Part shown: positions 48,770-57,623 of the stretch, piece by piece
Layout: each line of letters starts with the position of its first letter
How positions within the stretch are numbered: the first letter of the stretch is position 1
DNA from: Pseudomonas anatoliensis
GTDB taxonomy: Bacteria > Pseudomonadota > Gammaproteobacteria > Pseudomonadales > Pseudomonadaceae
Length of the DNA stretch: 64,000 nucleotides
NCBI RefSeq assembly: GCF_017976235.1
Contig: NZ_JACVHC010000001.1
Location: 1,054,001 to 1,118,000, forward strand
Direction: 5' to 3'
The notes under the pieces: model-generated
The model's database searches: none
What the model was told of the DNA's origin: nothing
What the model saw: the letters and a program-made list of their open reading frames with translations, nothing else
Translations under genes and position numbers: made by a program

Positions 48770-50344
48770 TCACCAGGCCTGGCCGCGACGTTTGAGCTCC
48801 AGCCGCCGCACAAACTCTTCCAGCACCAGTGAATACAAATCGTCCTGCAAATAAGCGTCTTCGATACCGGCGTCCATGTTCGGGTTGTCGTTGACTTCGA
48901 TCACCACCACCTTGTCGCCGGCCTGTTTCAGGTCCACGCCATAGAGGCCGTCGCCGATCAGGTTGGCCGTTTTCACCGCCAGCTCCACCACGGCGCGGGG
49001 AGCCTCGTGGACCGCCATTGTCCGGCATTCGCCGTTGATGTCCTGGCCCTTGGCCTTGTGGTTGTAGATTTGCCAGTGGCCCTTGGACATGAAGTACTGA
49101 CACGCGAAAATCGGTTTGCGGTTGAGCACGCCAATGCGCCAGTCGTACTCGGTGTAGAAAAACTCCTGGGCCAGCAACAGCACCGAATGTTCGAACAGCT
49201 CGGCCGTGGCTTCGAGCAGCGCCTGCTGGCTTTCGACCTTGATCACACCCCGCGAGAAACAGCCGTCGGGGATCTTCAACACCAACGGAAAACCAAGGCG
49301 TTCCCCTACCCGCTCGAAATCTTCGGGTCGCTCCTTGTACAGAATCTCCGTCGCGGGCATGCCCAGTTGATGGCTGTTGAGCAGGTCGGTGAGGTAGACC
49401 TTGTTGGTGCAGCGCAGAATCGAGGCCGGATCGTCCATCACCACCAGCCCCTCGCTTTCGGCCTTCTTGGCGAAACGGTAGGTATGGTTGTCGACGCTGG
49501 TGGTTTCGCGAATCAGCAAGCCGTCGTACTCGGCGAGTCGCGCGTAATCCTTGCGCTCGATCAGTTCGACGTCGATGCCCATGGTCTTGCCGACCCGAAC
49601 AAAGTTCGCAAGCGCCTTGCTGTTTGATGGCGGCAACGCTTCTTGCGGATCGTGCAAGATCGCCAGGTCATACCGCGCCACTTGCTTGGAGCGAGGCACC
49701 CGCCAGACTTTGCGGCTGAAGCCATCAAGCGCATTGGCGAATTGATCTTCCTGGTCGTCGCGCAACTTATGCAAAGTGCCGGACTTTATGCCCTCGATGT
49801 GCCAGCCGTTAGTTCGACGAAACTCAACTAACAGAATCGGACAGGGAAACACTTCAAACAATTGTCGAGCCAGATCCTGTAACGGCTCGATATGCGTTTT
49901 GCCAAAATACAGCGTCAGGGTGAAACCTTCGGTATCGCTGTAGAGATGATGGCTGAGGGCTTTTTCCAGGGTTTTATCGAGGTCGTCCAGAGCCAGGCCG
50001 TAGAGTGATTTTTTGGTCAGTTCGCTGATCGTGCGAACCGACGGAATCACTTTGTGCCCCCGGGCTTCGGCCAGCAGCGAGCAGTAATAGCCATGGCCGA
50101 GATACTTGTAGCTGCGGCACAGATTGATTACCTGCACACGCTTGCCTGGCTCGCTGTCTCGGGTTTGCTCGAGGTATTCCTGCGCCGTGATGATGTCCTC
50201 GCTGGGGAAGTACGAAGCCCAGTCTTCCTTGCGTTCGACAATGATCAGCACTCGACTGGAAGTGCCGGACGCTGAATTTAAATAAGTTGCCGCCGGCAAA
50301 CTTTGCTCGGATACTTCGCGCCAATGACCCTGTACCGCTGACAT
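48770..50344 (-). CDS. RLAN-RimK ATP-grasp amino acid ligase
   Basis: 524 residues. The N-terminal half (about 1-250) is the RimK-like N-terminal (RLAN) domain, with EDIITAQEYL and CRSYKYLGHGYYCSLLAEARGHK. The C-terminal half is an ATP-grasp ligase with FPLVLKIPDGCFSRGVIKV and the metal-binding IEVNDNPNMDAGIED. RimK enzymes add amino acids to carboxylates of proteins or peptides. It is divergent from a GNAT-peptidase C39 fusion, an association I recall from surveys of ATP-grasp amidoligases. ATG at 50344 was chosen for length and GGA upstream. The product is unknown. Confidence 0.83.
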   Translation of the reverse strand: MSAVQGHWREVSEQSLPAATYLNSASGTSSRVLIIVERKEDWASYFPSEDIITAQEYLEQTRDSEPGKRVQVINLCRSYKYLGHGYYCSLLAEARGHKVIPSVRTISELTKKSLYGLALDDLDKTLEKALSHHLYSDTEGFTLTLYFGKTHIEPLQDLARQLFEVFPCPILLVEFRRTNGWHIEGIKSGTLHKLRDDQEDQFANALDGFSRKVWRVPRSKQVARYDLAILHDPQEALPPSNSKALANFVRVGKTMGIDVELIERKDYARLAEYDGLLIRETTSVDNHTYRFAKKAESEGLVVMDDPASILRCTNKVYLTDLLNSHQLGMPATEILYKERPEDFERVGERLGFPLVLKIPDGCFSRGVIKVESQQALLEATAELFEHSVLLLAQEFFYTEYDWRIGVLNRKPIFACQYFMSKGHWQIYNHKAKGQDINGECRTMAVHEAPRAVVELAVKTANLIGDGLYGVDLKQAGDKVVVIEVNDNPNMDAGIEDAYLQDDLYSLVLEEFVRRLELKRRGQAW

Positions 50345-50436
50345 AGAGATTGATCCGTTGGAGAACAAGACCTTTTCTATTAAGCACGAAGTTTTTCGAA
50401 AGTCTCGTTTCGTTACGCAACTTTTACGGTGGTCAT

Positions 50437-51537
50437 ATGAGTGCTGTTTTTCGTTTGGCGGTAATTGAAGATCTGCCGGCGTTGCTGGCATTGGAAATGC
50501 AATGTTTCACCACGGACGGGCTCAGCCGTCGCAGTTTTCACTGGATGATTACCCGCGCCCACGCACAATTGCTGGTGGCCGAGCTCGACGGCCAAATACG
50601 GGGTTACGCACTGGCGTTGTTTCACCGTGGTACGTCGCTGGCGCGGCTGTATTCCATCGCGATTGCTGCCGAGGCGCGCGGGAGCGGGTTGGGTAAGCAA
50701 CTGCTGCAACGGATCGAGACTTGCGCGCTGGAACACGATTGCGCGTACCTGCGCCTGGAAGTACGCACCGACAACCCCGCCGCCATTGCCCTGTATGAAC
50801 GCAATGGTTACCGGCGTTTTGCACTGATCCACGACTACTACGAAGACCATGCCGACGCGCTGCGCCTGGAGAAACGCATTCTTCAGCATCGAGACTCACG
50901 CAGCATCAAAGTGCCTTGGTACGGACAAACCACCGATTTCACTTGTGGCCCGGCGTGTCTGTTGATGGCCATGGGGGCACTGCAGTCAGAACGCTTGTTG
51001 GAGCGCCGTGAGGAATTGCAGATCTGGCGCGAGGCGACCACCGTTTTCATGACGTCGGGGCATGGTGGTTGCAGTCCGCAGGGATTGGCGCTCGCGGCGT
51101 GGCGACGGGGATTTCGCGTGCGTCTGGAGTTGAGTCTGGCGGGGCCGTTGTTCCTCGACGGCGTACGCAATGAGCATAAAAAAGACGTCATGCGCCTGGT
51201 CCATGAAGAGTTCACCGCGCAGTTGGCGCAGACCGATGTCGAGCGAGTGATAGGTGCTGCGCTGGATTTGCCGCGCTTACTGCAAGCGGGAGGCCAACCG
51301 CTGGTGCTGATCAGCAGCTATCGGCTCACGCGATCGAAATCGCCGCATTGGGTGGTGGTGACCGATTGCGATGAGGATTTTGTTTATCTGCATGACCCCG
51401 ACGTCGATCACAGCCAGCATCGCCAGCCCATGGACTGCCAGCATGTGCCGGTCAGTCATGGAGAGTTCGAGAAGATGTGCCGGTTTGGGCGGGGGAAGCT
51501 GCGGGCTGCTGTGATTCTTTACTCACGTAGTGATTAG
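50437..51537 (+). CDS. GNAT acetyltransferase fused to a C39-like peptidase
   Basis: 366 residues with two modules. Residues 1-150 form a RimI-like GNAT domain with IAAEARGSGLGKQLLQRIE (acetyl-CoA loop) and NPAAIALYERNGYRRF. Residues 170-366 form a papain-like C39 domain with Gln/Cys in GQTTDFTCGPACLLMAMG, and His in SPHWVVVTDCDEDFVYLHDPD. It may trim and acetylate a small peptide or protein also modified by the facing RimK-type ligase. GGTGG lies before the ATG. After its TAG the same frame stays open through an Ala-Asp repeat. Confidence 0.85.
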   Translation: MSAVFRLAVIEDLPALLALEMQCFTTDGLSRRSFHWMITRAHAQLLVAELDGQIRGYALALFHRGTSLARLYSIAIAAEARGSGLGKQLLQRIETCALEHDCAYLRLEVRTDNPAAIALYERNGYRRFALIHDYYEDHADALRLEKRILQHRDSRSIKVPWYGQTTDFTCGPACLLMAMGALQSERLLERREELQIWREATTVFMTSGHGGCSPQGLALAAWRRGFRVRLELSLAGPLFLDGVRNEHKKDVMRLVHEEFTAQLAQTDVERVIGAALDLPRLLQAGGQPLVLISSYRLTRSKSPHWVVVTDCDEDFVYLHDPDVDHSQHRQPMDCQHVPVSHGEFEKMCRFGRGKLRAAVILYSRSD

Positions 51538-51570
51538 CCTGCCCCTGACCCTGATTCTGACACTGACCCT

Positions 51571-51630
51571 TATGCTGATGCTGATGCTGATGCTGATGCT
51601 GATGCCGATGCCGATGCCGATGCCGATGCT
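51571..51630. repeat. Hexanucleotide tandem repeat GCTGAT/GCCGAT
   Basis: About six GCTGAT units followed by four GCCGAT units and a final GCTGA, directly after the GNAT-C39 stop. In the frame of that gene it encodes alternating Ala-Asp, preceded by an Asp/Pro-rich stretch. Such repeats mutate by slippage. Confidence 0.9.
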
Positions 51631-51635
51631 GAACC

Positions 51636-51719
51636 TGTAGGAGCTGCCGAAGGCTGCGATCTTTTGATCTGGTTTTTAAAAACAAGATCAAAAGATCGCA
51701 GCCTTCGGCAGCTCCTACA
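51636..51719. repeat. Paired REP palindrome 6
   Basis: Nearly identical in sequence and loop (GGTTTTTAAAAACAA) to REP pair 3 at 43716-43800, implying recent copying or conservation. It ends the GNAT-C39 transcript region. Confidence 0.93.
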
Positions 51720-51737
51720 AGGGCATGCATTTCAAAG

Positions 51738-52886
51738 TCAGGGCTTCAGGCCGATCTTATAGAGCGAACCCTTCTCCTCATCCGTCAGCACATACAAATA
51801 CCCATCCGGCCCCTGTCGCACGTCACGAATGCGCTGTTTCAGTTCACCCAGCAAGCGCTCCTCATGCACGACCTTGTCGCCATCGAACTGCAAGCGAATC
51901 AACTCCTGGCTCACCAACGCGCCGACAAACAGGTTTTGCTGCCACGGCTTGAAGCGATCGGCATCGTAAAACGCCATCCCGGTGACACCCGGCGATTTTT
52001 CCCAGACATGGCGCGGATCGACACCCCCTTCAACAGTTTTTCCCTTGGCCTCCGGGATCGGCAGCAGCGAATAGTTGATGCCGTGGGTCGCCAGCGGCCA
52101 GCCGTAGTTTTTCCCGCGCTCGATGATATTCACCTCATCGCCACCGCGCGGGCCGTGTTCGTTTTCCCAGATTGTGCCGTTCCACGGGTTAAGTGCTGCA
52201 CCCTGCGGGTTGCGAATGCCGTAGGCCCAGATTTCCGGGCGCACGCCTGATTGACCCACGAACGGATTGTCGTCCGGGACTTTGCCGTCCGGGTAGATCC
52301 GCACAATCTTGCCTTGCAGCTTGTCGAGATCCTGCGCAGTCGGCCGGTCGTTGTTTTCACCCAGGGTGATGAACAGATAACCATCGCGATCAAACACCAG
52401 CCGAGAACCGAAGTGGTTGCCGGTGGAGAGTTTTGGTTCCTGGCGGAAGATCACTTTGAAATCCTTCAGCGTCTTCAAGTCATCCGACAGGTAACCGCGC
52501 CCCACCGCCGTGCCGGCCTTGTCTCCCGCGCCGCCACCTTCGGCGTAGGACAGGTAAACCAGTCGGTCCTGTTTAAAGTCGGGTGACAACACGACATCCA
52601 GCAAACCGCCCTGCCCCTTGGCCCACACTTGCGGCACGCCGTCTATGGGTCCCGATAGCTTGCCATCGGCACCGACCACGCGCAGATTGCCCGGTCGTTC
52701 GGTCACCAGCATGCCTTGGCGATCCGGCAGGAAGGCCAGCGCCCATGGATGCTCAAGTCCTTGGGCAATCGTGGTGACTTCAAGAGTGCCTTGCTCGCTT
52801 TGCAGCTCTTGGGGGGCGGCGGCGAACACCGGAGCGCTTATCAGAGCGCCGGCGCACAGGCTGGCTAGAAGGGTTTTACGCAACAT
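51738..52886 (-). CDS. PQQ-dependent sugar (aldose) dehydrogenase
   Basis: 382 residues with signal peptide MLRKTLLASLCAGALISAPVFA. It is a six-bladed propeller of the soluble glucose dehydrogenase/YliI family, with EHPWALAFLPD, GNHFGSRLVFDRDGYLFITLGE and the C-terminal DVRQGPDGYLYVLTDE. The family oxidises aldoses in the periplasm with PQQ. ATG at 52886 has AAGGA seven bases upstream. It follows, in the same direction, a small secreted protein gene. Confidence 0.9.
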   Translation of the reverse strand: MLRKTLLASLCAGALISAPVFAAAPQELQSEQGTLEVTTIAQGLEHPWALAFLPDRQGMLVTERPGNLRVVGADGKLSGPIDGVPQVWAKGQGGLLDVVLSPDFKQDRLVYLSYAEGGGAGDKAGTAVGRGYLSDDLKTLKDFKVIFRQEPKLSTGNHFGSRLVFDRDGYLFITLGENNDRPTAQDLDKLQGKIVRIYPDGKVPDDNPFVGQSGVRPEIWAYGIRNPQGAALNPWNGTIWENEHGPRGGDEVNIIERGKNYGWPLATHGINYSLLPIPEAKGKTVEGGVDPRHVWEKSPGVTGMAFYDADRFKPWQQNLFVGALVSQELIRLQFDGDKVVHEERLLGELKQRIRDVRQGPDGYLYVLTDEEKGSLYKIGLKP

Positions 52887-52937
52887 GCACGATTCCTTTT
52901 GTGGTTTCAAAGGCTGGCCGACCGTTTGATCTGCCGT

Positions 52938-53258
52938 TTAACGTTGAGTGTCGGTGCTTCGCGAAGGTGGGTTGGGAATGAATGTGGGCGGCTTGCTGGG
53001 CACCGAGCGAATCGGCTGGCCATTGCCAATGCCCCTGTTGTCGAGCGTTGGCGGACGTGGCACGGGAACGGTGTTCGGCACTCGGATGGGCGGCGAACTG
53101 GGCTGGGTACCCTGCATGCTGTTGGGATTGGCCCGGCGAATCGGACTGTTATAGGGGTTGTTGCTGTTGCCGGTCGGACTCTGCGCCAGCACAACGTCCG
53201 CATGAACCAGACCGCCACTGAGTGTCAGGACGGCGATGCCAATCAGAAATCGGTTCAT
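52938..53258 (-). CDS. Small secreted Pro/Asn-rich hypothetical protein
   Basis: 106 residues: a signal peptide (to about residue 25, LVHADVVLA) and a low-complexity tail rich in Pro, Asn, Ser and Arg (IRVPNTVPVPRPPTLDNR). GAGGC precedes the ATG. It probably lies in the periplasm. No family recognised. It is 51 bases upstream of the sugar dehydrogenase and could be co-transcribed. Confidence 0.65.
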   Translation of the reverse strand: MNRFLIGIAVLTLSGGLVHADVVLAQSPTGNSNNPYNSPIRRANPNSMQGTQPSSPPIRVPNTVPVPRPPTLDNRGIGNGQPIRSVPSKPPTFIPNPPSRSTDTQR

Positions 53259-53447
53259 GGGACAGCCTCTCGATGTGCGTGGAGTAGAGCCTTCGAGTCC
53301 ACGCTACGCTTCAGGTTCGGATTTGTTAACCCGTCGGTCTTAAACAACATGTAACACGGCTTGACCGAGCCAGACTGAAAACGCGCATTCTCCGGAAACT
53401 TTCGCGCCGGGCTTCAGGTCACCTGATCATCACTCGGAGAACTCACC

Positions 53448-54314
53448 ATGGCTCGGGCAATCTGGAAAGGCGCGATCAGCTTCGGACTGGTCCATATCCC
53501 TGTCGCGCTGGTTTCAGCGACCTCGTCTCAAGGCGTGGATTTTGACTGGCTCGACAGTCGCAGCATGGACCCGGTTGGCTACAAGCGCGTCAACAAGGTG
53601 ACCGGCAAGGAAGTTACCAAGGAAAACATCGTCAAAGGTGTGGCCTATGAAAAGGGCCGTTATGTGGTGCTCAGCGAGGAGGAAATCCGCTCAGCGCACC
53701 CGGTTTCGACCCAGACCATCGACATCTTTTCCTTCGTCGACGCCGAGCAGATCCCGTTACAGAACATCGACACCCCCTATTACCTGGCGCCGGATAAGCG
53801 CGGTGGCAAGGTTTATGCGCTGTTGCGTGAAACGTTGAGCAAAACCAACAAGGTTGCCCTCGCCCGCGTCGTCTTGCACACGCGTCAGTATCTGGCGGCG
53901 CTGATGCCGCTGGAGTCAGCGCTGGTACTGGTGAAATTGCGTTGGCCACAGGAAGTACGCGGTCTCGACCAGCTGGAACTGGGCAGCGAAGTGACCAAGC
54001 CGCAGTTGGCCAAAGGTGAGCTGGACATGGCCAAACGTCTTGTCGAGGACATGAGCGGGGACTGGAGCCCCGAGGATTACAAAGACGAGTTCGAAGACAA
54101 GATCATGGCACTGGTGGAGAAAAAGGCCCATGAGGGCGAGATCGAGGATGTCGAGACGGTGGGTGGCGAGGAACAGCGCAAGACCGCCGATGTGATTGAC
54201 CTGACCGAGCTGCTGAAACGCAGCCTGGGTGGCAAGACACCGGCTAAACCGAAGGCCAAAACGGCCGCGAAAGCAACGCCGGCGAAGAAGACCAAAAAGG
54301 CATCCGGGGCATGA
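53448..54314 (+). CDS. ku: Non-homologous end-joining protein Ku
   Basis: 288 residues. The bacterial Ku core opens ARAIWKGAISFGLVHIPVAL and contains RVNKVTGKEV, YEKGRYVVLSEEE and the end-bridging region, then a Lys/Ala-rich tail (PAKPKAKTAAKATPAKKTKK) that aids DNA binding. It binds DNA ends and recruits LigD, which is not adjacent here. ATG with CGGAGAA upstream. A REP pair follows. Confidence 0.95.
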   Translation: MARAIWKGAISFGLVHIPVALVSATSSQGVDFDWLDSRSMDPVGYKRVNKVTGKEVTKENIVKGVAYEKGRYVVLSEEEIRSAHPVSTQTIDIFSFVDAEQIPLQNIDTPYYLAPDKRGGKVYALLRETLSKTNKVALARVVLHTRQYLAALMPLESALVLVKLRWPQEVRGLDQLELGSEVTKPQLAKGELDMAKRLVEDMSGDWSPEDYKDEFEDKIMALVEKKAHEGEIEDVETVGGEEQRKTADVIDLTELLKRSLGGKTPAKPKAKTAAKATPAKKTKKASGA

Positions 54315-54390
54315 CAGTTGAAGGATTGTCAGCTGACTGACAGGTTGTTTTTGAGAGAGTCATCGCGAGCAGGCCGGCTGCACGCAATTC

Positions 54391-54487
54391 CTGTAGGAGC
54401 TGCGGCACGCTGCGATCTTTTGATCTGGCCTTTAAAAAAAGCAAAGTCAAAAGATCGCAGCCTCGTTTCACTCGACAGCTCCTACAG
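54391..54487. repeat. Paired REP palindrome 7
   Basis: Inverted REP pair with unequal arms (CGGCACGC on the left, CCTCGTTTCACTCG on the right) between ku and lpxO. Confidence 0.9.
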
Positions 54488-54511
54488 TCAATCGCGCAGT
54501 TTCGAGGTCAC

Positions 54512-55411
54512 TCAGATCAGGATGAAGATCGCCAGCAAACCACCAAAAATCGCCCACTTTTCCATGTAGTACCGCGCACGATTACGCTTTTTCAGCTCTT
54601 TGCCACGCAGCCGGATCTTGTAGATTTTGGTGAACAGGCGATTGATCCCACCGGTACGATCGCCCGCATCATTGGGCGCACCGGCGGCGGACATCACCGT
54701 ACGGCTGAACCAGCGATTGAACGCGGCAGCCCAGCGATACTTCAGCGGTCGCTCAATGTCGCAGAACAGGATGATCCGGTTCTTGTCAGTGGTGTTTTCC
54801 GCGTAATGGATGAAGGTTTCATCGAACATCACCGCTTCACCGTCGCGCCAGTGGTAGTTCTCACCGTCGACGTTGATGTAACAACCCGCGTCGTTAGGCG
54901 TGTCCAGGCCCAAGTGGTAACGATAGGAACCGGCGTAAGGGTCGCGATGGCGTACCAGTTTCGAACCTGGCGGCAGCTCGGCGAACATCGCAGCCTTGAT
55001 CGAGCCAATGCTCTGCACCAGTTCCGTGGTGCGCGGGCAAAGCTTCATGGCCGACGGATGGCTCTCGCCGTACCACTTGAGATAGAAACGTTTCCAGCCG
55101 CTTTTGAAGAAGGAGTTGAAACCGACGTCGTCATATTGGTTCGAGCGCTTGATTTCCCCCGCACGCAGCAGGTTCTGGCCCTCTTCGCGGATTTCTTCCC
55201 AATGCGCCTGCAACGGGCTCAGGTCGGGAAATTCAGTCGGATCAAGGTAAGGTTTGTTCGGCTTTTTCGAGAACAGGTAGAGAAAGCAGTTGATCGGCGC
55301 CAGAAACGTCGAATGGTCGCTCAGTTGTCGCCCCAGTTTGTGGCGCACACGGCCACGCAAGTGAACGTATGCAATGGAAATGACATAAATAGCAGCAATG
55401 ATGAGTTTCAC
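54512..55411 (-). CDS. lpxO: Lipid A hydroxylase LpxO (Asp/Asn beta-hydroxylase family)
   Basis: 299 residues with an N-terminal membrane helix and a C-terminal one. The Fe(II)/2-oxoglutarate site is visible as RHRDPYAGSYRYHLGLDTP and FDETFIHYAENTTDKNRIILFCD. LpxO hydroxylates the secondary laurate of lipid A. I chose GTG at 55411 (MKLIIAAIYV) from memory of the 299-residue Pseudomonas homologue; GTG at 55423 is an alternative. A REP pair lies downstream. Confidence 0.88.
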   Translation of the reverse strand: MKLIIAAIYVISIAYVHLRGRVRHKLGRQLSDHSTFLAPINCFLYLFSKKPNKPYLDPTEFPDLSPLQAHWEEIREEGQNLLRAGEIKRSNQYDDVGFNSFFKSGWKRFYLKWYGESHPSAMKLCPRTTELVQSIGSIKAAMFAELPPGSKLVRHRDPYAGSYRYHLGLDTPNDAGCYINVDGENYHWRDGEAVMFDETFIHYAENTTDKNRIILFCDIERPLKYRWAAAFNRWFSRTVMSAAGAPNDAGDRTGGINRLFTKIYKIRLRGKELKKRNRARYYMEKWAIFGGLLAIFILI

Positions 55412-55791
55412 GGAATTCGTCACACGTCAGAAGTGAACAAACTGCGCGCCTGTCGGCCTGAGGCCCAGCGTCTTATGCAGTGGTCTGAGTACAAAATGGC
55501 ACGTCCTTGAGCCCGCGCCGCTGTAGGGCGGTGGTTGAATGGATGGCATTTTAGCCACACTTTGTAACGGATAGTGAACCTTCATCTGTGAAAAACTGTC
55601 CCGCGATAGTGCCAATCGGCACCCGCGACGTCTTCGCCCTATCGTTTAAAGAGCCAGACCAGTACAATCGCCGCCAAACTTTACGCGCCCCCTTGGTTGA
55701 TGCCGGGAACTCCCCGCTTCAGCGCACTTTGACTCGGGCCAAGCGCTACGGCCGCACCCTCGCTATTCAGAATGCTTCGCAGGAAAAACTC
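55412..55791. other. Divergent intergenic region lpxO-ybiT
   Basis: About 380 bases holding the promoters of two divergent genes. An in-frame extension of the ABC-F gene to 55588 has no family support. I recognise no operator here. Confidence 0.5.
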
Positions 55792-57378
55792 TTGATCTCT
55801 ACAGCTAACATCACGATGCAGTTCGGCGCCAAGCCGCTCTTCGAAAACGTTTCCGTCAAATTCGGCGCGGGTAACCGTTATGGCCTGATCGGCGCCAACG
55901 GTTGCGGCAAGTCGACCTTCATGAAAATCCTCGGCGGTGACCTTGACCCGTCGGGTGGCCAGGTCATGCTCGAGCCGAACGTGCGCCTGGGTAAGCTGCG
56001 CCAGGATCAGTTCGCCTACGAAGAATTCACCGTAATCGACACCGTGATCATGGGTCACGAAGAGCTGTGGAAGGTCAAGGCCGAGCGGGATCGCATCTAC
56101 TCGCTGCCGGAAATGAGCGAAGAAGACGGCATGGCCGTTGCCGAACTGGAAACCGAATTCGCCGAAATGGACGGCTACACCGCCGAATCCCGTGCCGGTG
56201 AACTGCTGCTGGGCCTGGGTATCGGCATCGAGCAGCACTTCGGCCCGATGAGCGAAGTGTCGCCAGGCTGGAAACTGCGTGTGCTGCTGGCACAGGCGCT
56301 GTTCTCCGATCCGGAAGTGCTGTTGCTCGACGAACCGACCAACCACCTGGACATCAACACCATTCGCTGGCTGGAAAACATCCTGACCCAGCGTAACAGC
56401 CTGATGATCATCATCTCTCACGACCGTCACTTCCTGAACAGCGTATGCACCCACATGGCTGACCTGGATTACGGCGAGCTGCGTCTGTTCCCGGGCAACT
56501 ACGACGAGTACATGACCGTGGCGACCCAGTCCCGCGAGCAACTGCTGTCGGACAACGCCAAGAAGAAAGCCCAGATTTCCGAACTGCAATCGTTCGTCAG
56601 CCGCTTTTCGGCCAACGCCTCGAAAGCCAAGCAGGCCACTTCCCGCGCCAAGGCGATCGACAAGATCCAGCTGGCCGAGGTCAAGCCTTCGAGCCGTGTC
56701 AGCCCGTTCATCCGTTTTGATCAGAACAAAAAGCTGCACCGCCAGGCTGTCATGGTCGAGAAGATGGCCAAAGGTTTTGACGGCAAGCCACTGTTCAAGG
56801 ACTTCAGCTTCCAGGTTGAAGCCGGCGAGCGCGTAGCGATCATCGGCCCGAACGGTATCGGCAAGACCACTCTGCTGCGTACCCTGGTCAACGAACTGAC
56901 TCCGGATGCCGGTAGCATCAAGTGGACCGACGCGGCCGAGCTGGGCTACTACGCCCAGGATCACGCGCATGACTTCGAAGACGACATGACCCTGTTCGAC
57001 TGGATGGGTCAGTGGACTCAGGGCGAGCAAGTGATCCGTGGCACTTTGGGTCGCATGCTGTTCTCCAACGACGAAATCCTCAAGTCGGTGAAGGTGATTT
57101 CCGGTGGTGAGCAAGGCCGCATGCTGTTCGGCAAGCTGATCCTGCAAAAGCCGAACGTGCTGATCATGGACGAACCGACCAACCACTTGGACATGGAATC
57201 CATCGAGGCGCTGAACCTGGCGCTGGAAAACTACCCGGGCACGCTGATTTTCGTCAGCCACGACCGTGAGTTCGTATCGTCCCTGGCCACTCGCATCATC
57301 GAGCTGAGCCCGGACGGCGTGACCGACTTCAGCGGTACGTACGATGATTACCTGCGTAGCCAAGGTGTGGTGTTCTAA
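55792..57378 (+). CDS. ybiT: ABC-F family ATPase (YbiT-type)
   Basis: 528 residues, close to the 530 of E. coli YbiT. Two ATPase domains: Walker [10 protein letters not shown] and GPNGIGKTT, signatures SPGWKLR and SGGEQGRM, Walker [12 protein letters not shown] and [11 protein letters not shown], with the charged ABC-F linker between. It probably binds ribosomes and influences stalled translation. TTG at 55792 is preceded by AGGA at eight bases and gives [11 protein letters not shown], matching the YbiT N-terminus. Confidence 0.92.
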   Translation: MISTANITMQFGAKPLFENVSVKFGAGNRYGLIGANGCGKSTFMKILGGDLDPSGGQVMLEPNVRLGKLRQDQFAYEEFTVIDTVIMGHEELWKVKAERDRIYSLPEMSEEDGMAVAELETEFAEMDGYTAESRAGELLLGLGIGIEQHFGPMSEVSPGWKLRVLLAQALFSDPEVLLLDEPTNHLDINTIRWLENILTQRNSLMIIISHDRHFLNSVCTHMADLDYGELRLFPGNYDEYMTVATQSREQLLSDNAKKKAQISELQSFVSRFSANASKAKQATSRAKAIDKIQLAEVKPSSRVSPFIRFDQNKKLHRQAVMVEKMAKGFDGKPLFKDFSFQVEAGERVAIIGPNGIGKTTLLRTLVNELTPDAGSIKWTDAAELGYYAQDHAHDFEDDMTLFDWMGQWTQGEQVIRGTLGRMLFSNDEILKSVKVISGGEQGRMLFGKLILQKPNVLIMDEPTNHLDMESIEALNLALENYPGTLIFVSHDREFVSSLATRIIELSPDGVTDFSGTYDDYLRSQGVVF

Positions 57379-57415
57379 AAAGCAGCTTCGAGTTTTCAGC
57401 TGCTAGCTGCATGTC

Positions 57416-57445
57416 AAAAGCCCTGTCCATGTGACAGGGCTTTTT
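57416..57445 (+). terminator. Intrinsic terminator of ybiT
   Basis: AAAAGCCCTGTC / GACAGGGCTTTTT with a five-base loop, about 40 bases after the ybiT stop. Confidence 0.93.
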
Positions 57446-57460
57446 GCATTCAAGTGTTGA

Positions 57461-57549
57461 AGATCAAAAGATCGCAGCCTTCGGCAGCCCCAACACCGGA
57501 CCGCTTTTGATCTTTGTAGGAGCTGCCGAAGGCTGCGATCTTTTGATCG
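57461..57549. repeat. Paired REP palindrome 8
   Basis: Two REP units in inverted orientation with a decayed left arm (CGGCAGCCCCAAC) and intact right arm, between ybiT and the MFS gene. Confidence 0.88.
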
Positions 57550-57623
57550 TTAGCCAGCTTCCTTTTGTTCCACACCCACGCCATGATGCGAATTCTCCCA
57601 CCGCCGCCCGCGAACGAGTCCTC

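Noticed and set aside
51571..51630. Possible CRISPR-like array
   Set aside because: Units are six bases with no spacers; it is a simple tandem repeat.
51452..51730. Minus-strand His/Gln-repeat peptide
   Set aside because: It is translation of the hexanucleotide repeat and REP element; no ribosome site was seen.
55588..55791. 68-residue N-terminal extension of the ABC-F protein
   Set aside because: It lacks homology to YbiT, whose start matches TTG at 55792 with a ribosome site.
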